A DNA stretch of 50,439 bases. It comes from CAZEAN01 sp964510225. GTDB taxonomy: Bacteria > Planctomycetota > Planctomycetia > Isosphaerales > Isosphaeraceae. The notes beneath the pieces are model-generated. The model had not been told where the DNA came from, did not search any database, and saw only the letters and a list, made by a program, of their open reading frames with translations. The stretch spans positions 1 through 50,439 of the forward strand of contig CAZEAN010000035.1 in the NCBI GenBank assembly GCA_964510225.1. The letters are read 5' to 3'. Below are positions 16,669-24,916 of the stretch, piece by piece. The position numbers were made by a program, and so were the translations under genes. Each line of letters starts with the position of its first letter. The stretch's first letter is position 1.

Positions 16669-17661
16669 TTAAGAGGAAAGGAGCACCGCGCGGCTCTGGT
16701 TGTGGTGTGGTTCTACAATGTTAGCAGTACCTTGAGGCGCGATCGTTTGTATTTTGGGTCTGCCGATGTCGGACCCAATGACACGATCGGTTGCCGGGAA
16801 AGCGTCAAGGAGTCGCGATGGCCGGTGGAGCGTCACTGGAAGATGGAGGTTCGTGGTCTCCCCCAAGCCAGCGAATGCTTCGGTCGGGCAGGCGATTCGA
16901 GGGATCAAGAGGGCCTCGCCATCTAGCTCCTCGTCTCGGAGTGACTGTGGGACCGCCATCTCCAGGCTCATTGAGCCGATACCGAGGAAGAGGAGCAGGT
17001 ATGGTACCGGCGCTTCATCGTCGGTCCGCCGCGCGAGGGCAGCCCAAGGGCCTGCATCATCGGGAAACCCGATGCGACGATGGATAAGACAGGCGTCACC
17101 ACCAAAGAGGCCGTGGTCACAGTCGGGGTCAGGATTGCAAACCCATTCGAGGGCGTCCGGAAAGTACTCCAGTTCGTTGACTGGGAGCATCGAGAGGGCA
17201 ACCCGCGTGAGCGCCTTGTAGGCAGAGAGCGGTAGTAGTGAATCAAGACGTTTCGCCCCAGAAGCGGGTGTCAGCCCCTCGGTCGAGTGGTGGAGCCAGG
17301 TCGTGAGGAAGGCCGTAAGGTCTGGTTCGCGCGTCACTTCAAACTGATCTCGGCAGTCGTCACAGAGATCATCGGCCGTGATTGTGGCGGGTCCAAGGAC
17401 GGTTGGGAGAATTGGCTGAGGCCCGGAGAAGTTCGCTCGGGGCTCCGCTTCCTCACAGAATCGACAGACCGGACCGTGCCACTCATCGATGGTCGGCGGT
17501 TCGTCGGCTCTGGTGTTGGGCGCGATGACTTCATAATTCAAGGCAAACAGCAGGTCATGTTCGGCGGCATGCCAATCGTCAAAGTCGCGGCCGTGGCCAT
17601 GGCCTCGGCGTTCCCAGCGGTGGTAGGCGGCCACCCGCACCTGCTCAAGGGTCGGGAGCAT
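16669..17661 (-). CDS. Hypothetical protein with DUF2934-like N-terminus and CxxC knuckle
   Basis: 330 residues from ATG 17661 (frame open to 17733). The N-terminal 45 residues (VRVAAYHRWERRGHGHGRDFDDWHAAEHDLL, here split as AAYHRWERRG and DFDDWHAAE) match the DUF2934 pattern of Ala-Tyr-x2-Trp...Gly...Asp-x2-Trp-x3-Glu. Then two CxxC pairs, CRFCEEAEPRANFS and CDDCRDQFE, look like a zinc knuckle of HNH type, but no HNH catalytic histidines are evident. The rest holds CNPDPDCDHGLFGGDACLIHRR and no family I know. Nothing in the neighbourhood indicates a role. It ends before a strong hairpin. Confidence 0.6.
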   Translation of the reverse strand: MLPTLEQVRVAAYHRWERRGHGHGRDFDDWHAAEHDLLFALNYEVIAPNTRADEPPTIDEWHGPVCRFCEEAEPRANFSGPQPILPTVLGPATITADDLCDDCRDQFEVTREPDLTAFLTTWLHHSTEGLTPASGAKRLDSLLPLSAYKALTRVALSMLPVNELEYFPDALEWVCNPDPDCDHGLFGGDACLIHRRIGFPDDAGPWAALARRTDDEAPVPYLLLFLGIGSMSLEMAVPQSLRDEELDGEALLIPRIACPTEAFAGLGETTNLHLPVTLHRPSRLLDAFPATDRVIGSDIGRPKIQTIAPQGTANIVEPHHNQSRAVLLSS

Positions 17662-17777
17662 AAGGCGGGCTCTCCATCCTTGGGGCCGTCGTTTCGGTAA
17701 AGACGCATTTGGGCGTTTACAGCCCTGTTTCAATACCGGAGCATCGACAGATCGGCAAGCTCGGTTTTTTAACTCGG

Positions 17778-19193
17778 CTAACTCAGGATCGACGTCACTG
17801 GGTTCCCTCGGTTGATTGGGAGCGGACGCCCGACTGGATCAACGACTTCCAGCCCGGGGTCGATCCCGAGCGCCTTCAAGATGGTCGCCACGAGATCAGC
17901 AGGCGAGACCGGATCGGAAGCGGGATAGGCCGCCCAGCGATCAGAGCTACCGTGGATCATCCCGCCTCGGACGCCGCCACCCGCCAGAATGGCTGAGTAG
18001 CAACGGGGCCAATGCTCGCGACCGGCATTCGCTTTGGTGATCCGAGGATTACGACCGAACTCGCCCACCCAAACGACCAGGGTCTCATCGAGCAGACCGC
18101 GCTGATCGAGGTCATCCAGCAGCGCAGAGAGGCCACGATCGGTCGGTGGCATCAGCCGGTTCTTGAGTTGGTTGAAGTTGTCGCCGTGAGTGTCCCAGAA
18201 GTTCCGGCCGTCATCATGCCAGTTTACGGTCACCAAGCGGACTCCGGTTTCGATCAACCGACGTCCGAGCAAGAGGCATTGGCCGTGGATGTTACGTCCG
18301 TAGCGATCGCGGGTGGTGCTTGGTTCACGATCGATTTGGAAGGCGCCTCGTGCTTCTGCCGAGAGCAACGCATCAAAGGCCCGCGCCCGGTAGTTTTCCC
18401 AGGCAGGCGTCCCCGGACCGCCAAGTTCCAGTTGGCCAAGCAACCGCCGACGGTTCTGCAGCCGATCGGCGACCATGCCGTCCGGGAGTCCGAGACCATC
18501 GACCTTGAAGCCGTCGGCATTGGGATCCCCTTTCACGAGGAAGGGGTCATAGGATTTCCCGAGCCAGCCGCCGTGTTGCCCCGGCGCTTTACCACCCGGA
18601 GCCGCGGGGTGCGCGACGATCCAGGGCATTATCACCGACGGAGGGAGATCGGCGTTCCCCGGTTGGACCCGAGCGATCATCGACCCCAGATGCGGCCAAT
18701 CCTTCGGCGAAGGACCATCCGCATCCGACTTCGGCTTCGGAGCGAGGTAGCCAGTTTGTTGATGGTGAACACTTGACAAGTGAGCAGGGTCATCATGAGT
18801 CATTGATCGGATAATTGCGATCCGGTCCATCCGTGAGGCGAGCATCGGGAAGTGCTCACCGATCCGGATCCCCGGGACGTTCGTTTCAATCGCCTGGAAT
18901 TCGCCTCGGATATCATCCGGCGCTTCCGGCTTCGGATCCCAGGTCTCAAGCTGGCTCGGACCGCCCCAGGCGAACACCAAGATGCACGATTTCGCCTTGC
19001 CCAGCCGCCCTCCAAGGCTGTTCGAGGCCTCAGCCACTGCTGCTGACGACGCCCGGAGTCCCCAATCCAGCCCAGGCAACGAAAGCCCCGCCATGGTCAA
19101 GGCACCGGCCTTGAGGGCGTCTCGACGGTTCGGGTTCGAGCGCTGGAATCCTTCACAACCGGCCTTGGTCTCGACGATCGGTTGTCGACTCAT
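17778..19193 (-). CDS. DUF1501 (sulfatase-superfamily-like) protein with Tat-type signal
   Basis: A 471-residue member of the large planctomycete DUF1501 family, related in fold to alkaline phosphatase/sulfatase enzymes. ATG 19193 has AAAGGAG 8 bases upstream and is preferred over the longer frame to 19292. The N-terminus carries NPNRRDALKAGALTMAGLSLPG, a Tat-like signal. Family blocks present are CILVFAWGGPSQLETWDPKP, RSMTHDDPAHLSSVHHQQTGY, NWHDDGRNFWDTHGDNF, VVWVGEFGRNPRI and GREHWPRCYSA. These genes normally follow a DUF1549/DUF1553 cytochrome-like gene as a pair; here no such partner is visible. The catalysed reaction is not known. Confidence 0.88.
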   Translation of the reverse strand: MSRQPIVETKAGCEGFQRSNPNRRDALKAGALTMAGLSLPGLDWGLRASSAAVAEASNSLGGRLGKAKSCILVFAWGGPSQLETWDPKPEAPDDIRGEFQAIETNVPGIRIGEHFPMLASRMDRIAIIRSMTHDDPAHLSSVHHQQTGYLAPKPKSDADGPSPKDWPHLGSMIARVQPGNADLPPSVIMPWIVAHPAAPGGKAPGQHGGWLGKSYDPFLVKGDPNADGFKVDGLGLPDGMVADRLQNRRRLLGQLELGGPGTPAWENYRARAFDALLSAEARGAFQIDREPSTTRDRYGRNIHGQCLLLGRRLIETGVRLVTVNWHDDGRNFWDTHGDNFNQLKNRLMPPTDRGLSALLDDLDQRGLLDETLVVWVGEFGRNPRITKANAGREHWPRCYSAILAGGGVRGGMIHGSSDRWAAYPASDPVSPADLVATILKALGIDPGLEVVDPVGRPLPINRGNPVTSILS

Positions 19194-19588
19194 CTGCCGG
19201 CTCCTTTCTGCGAGATCGAGCTGCTGCTTGAGGAGTTGCCGCAACATCCAACAATCGCTCAACATTTTCGATTGGTGGAACTCTACTGTCATTCCTTCCG
19301 GAAGTCTACGGTCGATCGACTTTTATACTAAGCGCCGTGATCAACGCGGAAACTTGCCATCATCCGATCAAAAGCTGGGGCCACCAGCGACAGTCACCCC
19401 ACACGCACTATCCATATCTTCGTGTCGGCCAGTGGTTTGCAGTCTGGTTTTTCGACTTTTTCCAACGATATTCGCGGATATGGCCGAGAGATTGCCTAAT
19501 TGCGATATCATCGTGTTATTGACGTACAAAATTTTCAACGTACGATAGAATTGTTGTATTTCTAGTGGGGCGTCAATGGAGAGAAACG
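19194..19588. other. AT-rich divergent intergenic region
   Basis: About 395 bases separate the DUF1501 gene and the NTPase operon. The last 130 bases are visibly richer in A/T than the flanking genes. A candidate promoter with a direct repeat is listed separately at 19519-19546. No gene seen. Confidence 0.5.
19519..19546 (+). promoter_or_regulatory. Candidate sigma-70 promoter with ACGTAC direct repeat
   Basis: TTGACG (19519-19524), a 16-base spacer and TACGAT (19541-19546) fit a sigma-70 promoter for the NTPase operon that begins at 19589. The hexamer ACGTAC occurs twice at 16-base spacing (19522-19527 and 19538-19543), overlapping the -35 and -10, which would suit a repressor site. Confidence 0.4.
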
Positions 19589-20800
19589 ATGTCCGAAAAG
19601 ATCTCCGAAAAAATGACACCAAATGCGGGCGGGTCGCTTGCCATCGACCAGATTGTCGGTCGCGATCTGTTTATCGAACGGATCTGGAAGGCACTTGAAG
19701 GTAACAGCCTCCGGATGGAGGCGGAGCGCCGGATCGGTAAAACAAGTATACTCCGTAAAATGGCCGCGCAACCGCCAGAAGGTTGGGAGGCGGTGTTCAT
19801 GGATCTGGAGCACGTCCATTCTGCGGACGAATTTGCAGAGGAAGTGTCTCGGCACGTCTTTAAATGCTTAAAAGGTTGGTCGAAGCATGCGAAGCGGCTC
19901 CTAGAGTTCCTGGGGCAATCGGTCGAGGAAGCAGGTCCATTAAAGCTAAGGGAGCCGAAAGAGCGTCCCGAAGGCTACTGGAAAACCCTCCTCAGAAGTT
20001 CGATTGAAGACCTCGTGGAACAGCAGCAGGCCGCTGACAAGCGAGTGGCGTTCTTGTTCGACGAAATGCCCTGGATGATTGGGGCAATCCAGCAGAAGGA
20101 AGGTGAGCACGCCGCGATGCAGGTTCTCGACCTGCTACGGAGTCTCCGCCAATCGCCCGAGACTAGTAGTGGCTTCCGCATGATCCTCTGTGGCTCGATT
20201 GGGCTCCACCACGTCCTGACGAGCTTGAAGGAAGAAGGGTACATCAATCAGCCGGTCAACGACATGACGCTGATCGAAGTCCCGCCACTTAACCTCAAGG
20301 ATGCCACGAAACTGGCCCAAGGACTATTGAAGGGTGCCGAGATCGAAGCGACACCAGATGCTGCAGAGTCTATAGCCACCGCTGCTGATGGCTTCCCTTA
20401 CTACATTCATGCGATCGTCGCGGCGCTGCAGTTCAATGAGGGTAAAGTGAACGTTCCGGTCATCGAGCAGGTGATCAAGGGAATACTCACCGCACCCCAT
20501 GACCCGTGTAACTTCCGACATTTCAAAGATCGAATCAAGCACTATTACCCTGATGATATAACTGCAGTAATTTCAATTCTAAACCACGCTGCTGCCAGCA
20601 CAGCAACGCTGACCCAAGCGGACCTGATCAACGCGGCGAAGTCGTCGGTTTCGATTGATGACGAGAGGGTCCGCAACGTCATCCGTCTTTTACAGATGGA
20701 TCACTATCTCGATCGTGATCAGGAGAACCACTTTTCCTTCCGCAACAAGCTAGTCAAACGCTGGTGGGTGTTGGAACAGGGCTTGACGGCGAAGAGTTGA
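19589..20800 (+). CDS. ATPase of the archaeal-ATPase/STAND-like group
   Basis: A 403-residue P-loop NTPase. The N-terminus has GRDLFIERIWKAL followed by a shortened Walker A, MEAERRIGKTSILRKM, the A-x-R-R-x-G-K-T-S form of this group. Walker B is RVAFLFDEMPWMI (Asp-Glu). GFRMILCGSIG looks like a sensor-1 strand. A winged-helix-like region follows (about 290-380), ending in HFSFRNKLVKRWW, a C-terminal motif common to the family. ATG 19589 has GGAGAG upstream. It is 13 bases before a second, larger NTPase gene, so the two are surely one operon. Such pairs occur in conflict and signalling loci, but the role is inference. Confidence 0.75.
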   Translation: MSEKISEKMTPNAGGSLAIDQIVGRDLFIERIWKALEGNSLRMEAERRIGKTSILRKMAAQPPEGWEAVFMDLEHVHSADEFAEEVSRHVFKCLKGWSKHAKRLLEFLGQSVEEAGPLKLREPKERPEGYWKTLLRSSIEDLVEQQQAADKRVAFLFDEMPWMIGAIQQKEGEHAAMQVLDLLRSLRQSPETSSGFRMILCGSIGLHHVLTSLKEEGYINQPVNDMTLIEVPPLNLKDATKLAQGLLKGAEIEATPDAAESIATAADGFPYYIHAIVAALQFNEGKVNVPVIEQVIKGILTAPHDPCNFRHFKDRIKHYYPDDITAVISILNHAAASTATLTQADLINAAKSSVSIDDERVRNVIRLLQMDHYLDRDQENHFSFRNKLVKRWWVLEQGLTAKS

Positions 20801-20813
20801 CAGGAATGTGGTG

Positions 20814-23557
20814 ATGACCAAACGGGCATTTGTCTCACGATTTAGTCCCAACAGAACCGATCCAGCGATTCTGGAGCGGATCTTCGTCCAGCGCCACAAA
20901 CTCGCCGAGGTCTGGTCGCAGAAGCTCCACGAGAGCATGCTCGGGAAGTCGAAGCACCACCTCCTTGCAGTCGGACCACGCGGGTGCGGCAAAAGCCACC
21001 TTGTGACACTGCTCGTTCACCGACTCTTGAAGGATCCAGCAGTACAAGAAAAGGCTCGGATTGCTCGGTTACCGGAGGACGAAACGACACCATCCTTCTG
21101 GAAGTTTCTCCTCCGAATCTTTCGGGCGTTGAACAACGAGTACGGCAGCGAATTTCCATTGCCACCTCGAGAGCTGCTGGAAGACAAGACTGATGCCGGG
21201 CGGTCGAAAGTGCTTGTTGACGATCTCCTCAAGAAGCTCGATGGCAAGATGTTGTTAGTCGTGGTGGAGAACCTTGACTATGTGCTCAGTGGGCTAGGGG
21301 TCGAAGGTCAAAAGCGGTGGCGAGCATTTCTGCAAGAACATCCCGTCACCGCGACCTTGGCAACCTCACAGCAGTTGACGGAAGATATCTCGGATCGTGA
21401 TCGACCGTTCTTCAATTTCTTTCAGGTGGAGCACCTCCAGCCGCTGAGCACGGAGGAAGCACTCCAGCTACTCACCAAGATTGCTACACTCAGTGAGGAT
21501 GACGAACTACTGGCATTCCTCAAAACACCGATTGGCCGTGCCCGAGTTCGGGCGATCCGCCACATCGCCGGGGGAAGCCATCGCGTGTTCATGATCCTCT
21601 CCGAATTCGTCACCAAAGAGAACCTGGACAACCTGGTATTAGCCTTTGAGGAGCTGCTCGACGAGCTAACGCCCTACTATCAAGAGCGGCTCCGCTGGCT
21701 CCCGGAACAACAGCGCGAAATTGTGGAGTATCTCTGCCGTCAAGCAACGACTGTGGCAGTGAAGGAGATCGCCGACGAACTGTACCTATCCGAACAAAGC
21801 TCGGCCTCACAACTGAAGGGGCTTAAGGACAAGGGTTATGTATACCGCGAGTCCTCGGGCCGCGAAGCACGTTACGAACTCGCCGAGCCGATGATGCGGC
21901 TTTGTATTGAGGTAAAGGACCCCCGACGAGAACCGATCCGCCTCATTGTTGACTTTTTGCGCGTTTGGTACGAACAAACCGAGATCCAGGTGCGACTGAC
22001 TCTCCTCGCTCCTGAGGCTGACCTCGAGCGCCGCTATTTTCAGGCAGCGCTCGAACTCCACCGTCCTGATCTACCGACTCCAATCCAAGAAGCATTGGAT
22101 CGGGACCTTGCCGCCGCTCGTGCGACGGGAGATCCGAATGAACTCGCACGTGTCCTCGTAGATCTTGCCGTGACATCGGATTCAGTAGCGAAGTGTTTCG
22201 CAGCCGGGTTCGAACTAAGTAATCTTGGCCGCTTCAGCGAGGCTCTTGCGGCGATCGAGCGAGCATTGGAGATCAACCCGAACGACGACAAGGCTTGGCA
22301 CAACAAGGGATGGGTGCTAGGCAATCTTGGCCGCTTCAGCGAGGCCCTTGCGGCGATCGAGCGAGCATTGGAGATCAACCCGAACAACGGCTTGGCCTGG
22401 ANNNNNNNNNNNNNNNNNNNNNNNNNNNNNNNNNNNNNNNNNNNNNNNNNNNNNNNNNNNNNNNNNNNNNNNNNNNNNNNNNNNNNNNNNNNNNNNNNNN
22501 NCTTGCGGCGATCGAGCGAGCATTGGAGATCAACCCGAACAACGGCTTGGCCTGGAACAGCAAGGGATGGGTGCTAGACAATCTTGGCCGCTTCAGTGAG
22601 GCCCTTGCGGCGATCGAGCGAGCATTGGAGATCAACCCGAGCTACGACATGGCTTGGAACAACAAGGGATGGGTGCTAGGCAAACTTGGCCGCTTCAGCG
22701 AGGCCCTTGCGGCGTACGAGCGAGCATTAGAGATCAAGCCGAGCTACGGCTTGGCCTTGTCAAATAAGGGAGAGGTACTCTGCAAACTAGGACGGCCAAC
22801 CGAAGCGGTACCAACGCTGGACCGAGCCATCGAACTTGATCCGAAAAACGCCAACGCATGGCTATGGCGTGCGATCACAAAAGTAGAGTTGGGACTGGAC
22901 CAGGAGGCGGCTGAGGACTACTTGAAGGCAACCGAGCTTCAAGTGGATGTGCCAAGAGCCTATCGAGAATTCGCCGAAGCTCGACTGCTTCAGGGTGACT
23001 GGGTGAAAGCAGAGCGCGTGTTAGAGCAAGGTGCAGAACGTGCGACAGCAATGGAGAAGGAGAGAGCAGATTCAACGTTTCTGTCCACACTGATCGAATC
23101 CCTCTTTCAATCCACGGCGGACCGGAAGGTTTGGAGCAGACGAGTACGTCGCGTGGTGGAACTCGCTATCGAGGACCGGAGCGGAGAGTCGACAACCACG
23201 CTTCCGTATCCTCGGCTGAGACGATATCTCTTCGGGGCAAGACACCGAGAAGATGGAGACAAAGCTCCTTCAACGACAGATCCACTGACTATTCTGGGAG
23301 ATGCACTGGTCCGAAGTCTCACAAAGCCGTCCTATATCGAGGTTCCCGCCGAACTGCTCCAAAGTTGGGCGGAGGTCTGGAAGGAAGTGGCGGCAGAACA
23401 CCAGGATCTTTCGCTTGCAGTACGAATCTTTGAGGTCGGGGTTCGTTATCTGACCACGAAGAAGGAGCGGGTGTTGTTCGATCTCTTGCAGGAAGAACGT
23501 GCGATCTTGCGTGATCTCTTCGAATTGGGAGAGCAGGGGAGTGAGCGCGAGCGCTGA
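20814..23557 (+). CDS. P-loop NTPase - wHTH - TPR protein (spans an assembly gap)
   Basis: N-terminal P-loop NTPase with Walker A LLAVGPRGCGKSHLVTLL and Walker B MLLVVVENLDYVL, then a winged helix (VAVKEIADELYLSEQSSASQ...LKDKGYVYRES) and a helical region, then 34-residue TPR repeats (LGRFSEALAAIERALEINP) and a unique C-terminal domain of about 230 residues. 100 Ns interrupt the TPR part; the frame before and after differs, so automatic calling splits it into two. Comparing repeat units shows the real gap must be 47 bases plus a multiple of 102, which restores one frame (896 residues for the shortest case). ATG 20814 is preferred to GTG 20808. The design (NTPase, wHTH, TPR) is that of STAND-type sensors. 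Confidence 0.75.
22221..22783 (+). repeat. Near-identical 102-bp TPR-coding tandem repeats
   Basis: Units start at 22221, 22323, (one or more lost in the gap), 22580 and 22682, each 102 bases encoding a 34-residue TPR. Units differ by only a few bases, while TPRs after 22784 are diverged. Such identity implies recent unit duplication or conversion and explains the assembly break. Confidence 0.9.
22402..22501. other. 100-N assembly gap
   Basis: A placeholder gap of exactly 100 Ns inside the TPR array. The flanks are the same repeat, cut at different points: the left side stops right after the codon for Trp plus one base, the right side resumes at CTTGCGGCG. The intact unit has 47 bases between those points. 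Confidence 0.97.
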
Positions 23558-23575
23558 GGATCAGGATCGTGTTGC

Positions 23576-24901
23576 TCACTGATCGGTAGCACTCTTTGTC
23601 ACTAGCGACTCCTTGTGGGGTGCCTTGGTGCCGAACCCTCGGACGAGGAGATAAGCCAAGGCACCGAAGGCGAAGGTCAGCAACGTCCCGACTAACTCCC
23701 AAGGGTTCGAAGTTGTCCGGATCGCCGCCGCCGTGAGAGTGCAGCCAATGTAGAAGGCGGGGATCAGATGGATCGGATGCCACAGTGGTCTTTTCCGGAC
23801 CGAAGGCAATACGAGGCAGCATGCCGAAAACGCTGCTGAGAGCGAGAGCGTTAGGCCAAGGTAGGACAGCAGACCTTGTAAGGTCGAGATGAGGACGAAG
23901 AGGAGTGCGATCGCGATCTGTGCAACGGTCGCGCCTCGGGGTGCATCACCTTGAAAGCGGAGGAACTTCGGCATCAAACCGTCCTCTGCCATCTTGGCAT
24001 AGACTCGGGGTGCCGCCATCATCATGCTGAAGACTGAGGTCAACAATCCCGCCGCAATCACACCACGAACGAATGTGGCAAACCCTGCACCACCCAACGA
24101 CTCGGCTGCAATGGCTGCCACATCTTCTTTGCCGATAATACTTGAGGCCGGCGGTGCATACACGAAAATTGCGTTCAAGAGTACGTACAGAATCGTCACA
24201 AGGACCGTCCCCACCACCAACGATCGTGCGACCGTTTCTGTCCTCGCTTCTTCCGTCACATAGACCGCCGCATTGAATCCCGAGTAGCTCAGAGAGATCC
24301 AGACCAGGCTACCGGCGAAGGCACTGATCAATGCCCAACCTTCAAGATCGGTTCCTTCTCCACCAAGACCACTCCAATCGTCCCCGCCCAACTTGGTCGC
24401 TGCGAAGAGGAGGAGTACTGCCAAAAGACCAAGCTTGAAGAGAACGACCGTGTTCTGTGCAATCGCTCCGACTCGGGGACGGAGTCCATGAAACGCCCCT
24501 GCAAGAATAATGACCCCACTCGCCAAGGCACCCGACGGCAGCCAGGCCGGCCTTACTCGTTCCGGGAAGACGTAGCCTTCGAAAGCACTCGCCGCAAACG
24601 CAATCGCTCCCGAGAACCCAGAGATCAACGAGACCCAGCCCGCGATATAGCCAAGGATCGGGTGTGTAGCTCGTGAGAGGAAGAGGTACTCTCCACCCGA
24701 TTCTGGCATCGCTTTCGCCAGCATACCGTAGCTGAATGCTCCTGCCGTGGCGATTAAGCCACCAACCACCCACGCCAGAAGTACAATGTGTGGTGATCTG
24801 AGGTCCCCGAGTGCAAAGCCGGAGGTCGTGAAGACTCCGGCCCCAATCATGTTCGCGACCACCAAAAAGGTCAGGGTCCAAAACCCAAATCGCTTCGTCA
24901 T
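23576..24901 (-). CDS. APC-superfamily amino acid permease
   Basis: A 441-residue membrane protein with about 12 hydrophobic segments. The first helix has the unwound glycine motif of the APC fold (VVANMIGAGVFTTSGF), followed by VVGGLIATAGAFSYGMLAKAMPESGGEY, typical of amino acid/polyamine transporters. It would carry an amino acid or amine across the inner membrane; the substrate is unknown. GAGGGG lies just before the ATG. Its start is 15 bases after the stop of the RND pump gene, so it is the third gene of the efflux operon. It converges with the TPR-NTPase gene with only 18 bases between. Confidence 0.88.
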   Translation of the reverse strand: MTKRFGFWTLTFLVVANMIGAGVFTTSGFALGDLRSPHIVLLAWVVGGLIATAGAFSYGMLAKAMPESGGEYLFLSRATHPILGYIAGWVSLISGFSGAIAFAASAFEGYVFPERVRPAWLPSGALASGVIILAGAFHGLRPRVGAIAQNTVVLFKLGLLAVLLLFAATKLGGDDWSGLGGEGTDLEGWALISAFAGSLVWISLSYSGFNAAVYVTEEARTETVARSLVVGTVLVTILYVLLNAIFVYAPPASSIIGKEDVAAIAAESLGGAGFATFVRGVIAAGLLTSVFSMMMAAPRVYAKMAEDGLMPKFLRFQGDAPRGATVAQIAIALLFVLISTLQGLLSYLGLTLSLSAAFSACCLVLPSVRKRPLWHPIHLIPAFYIGCTLTAAAIRTTSNPWELVGTLLTFAFGALAYLLVRGFGTKAPHKESLVTKSATDQ

Positions 24902-24916
24902 TGTCCCCTCATTCTC

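Noticed and set aside
18012..18776. 254-codon plus-strand frame opposite the DUF1501 gene
   Set aside because: It is antisense to conserved DUF1501 blocks and has no recognisable fold.
22221..22783. Regular near-identical repeats that could be mistaken for a CRISPR array
   Set aside because: The 102-base period has no unique spacers and is a continuous open frame coding TPRs.
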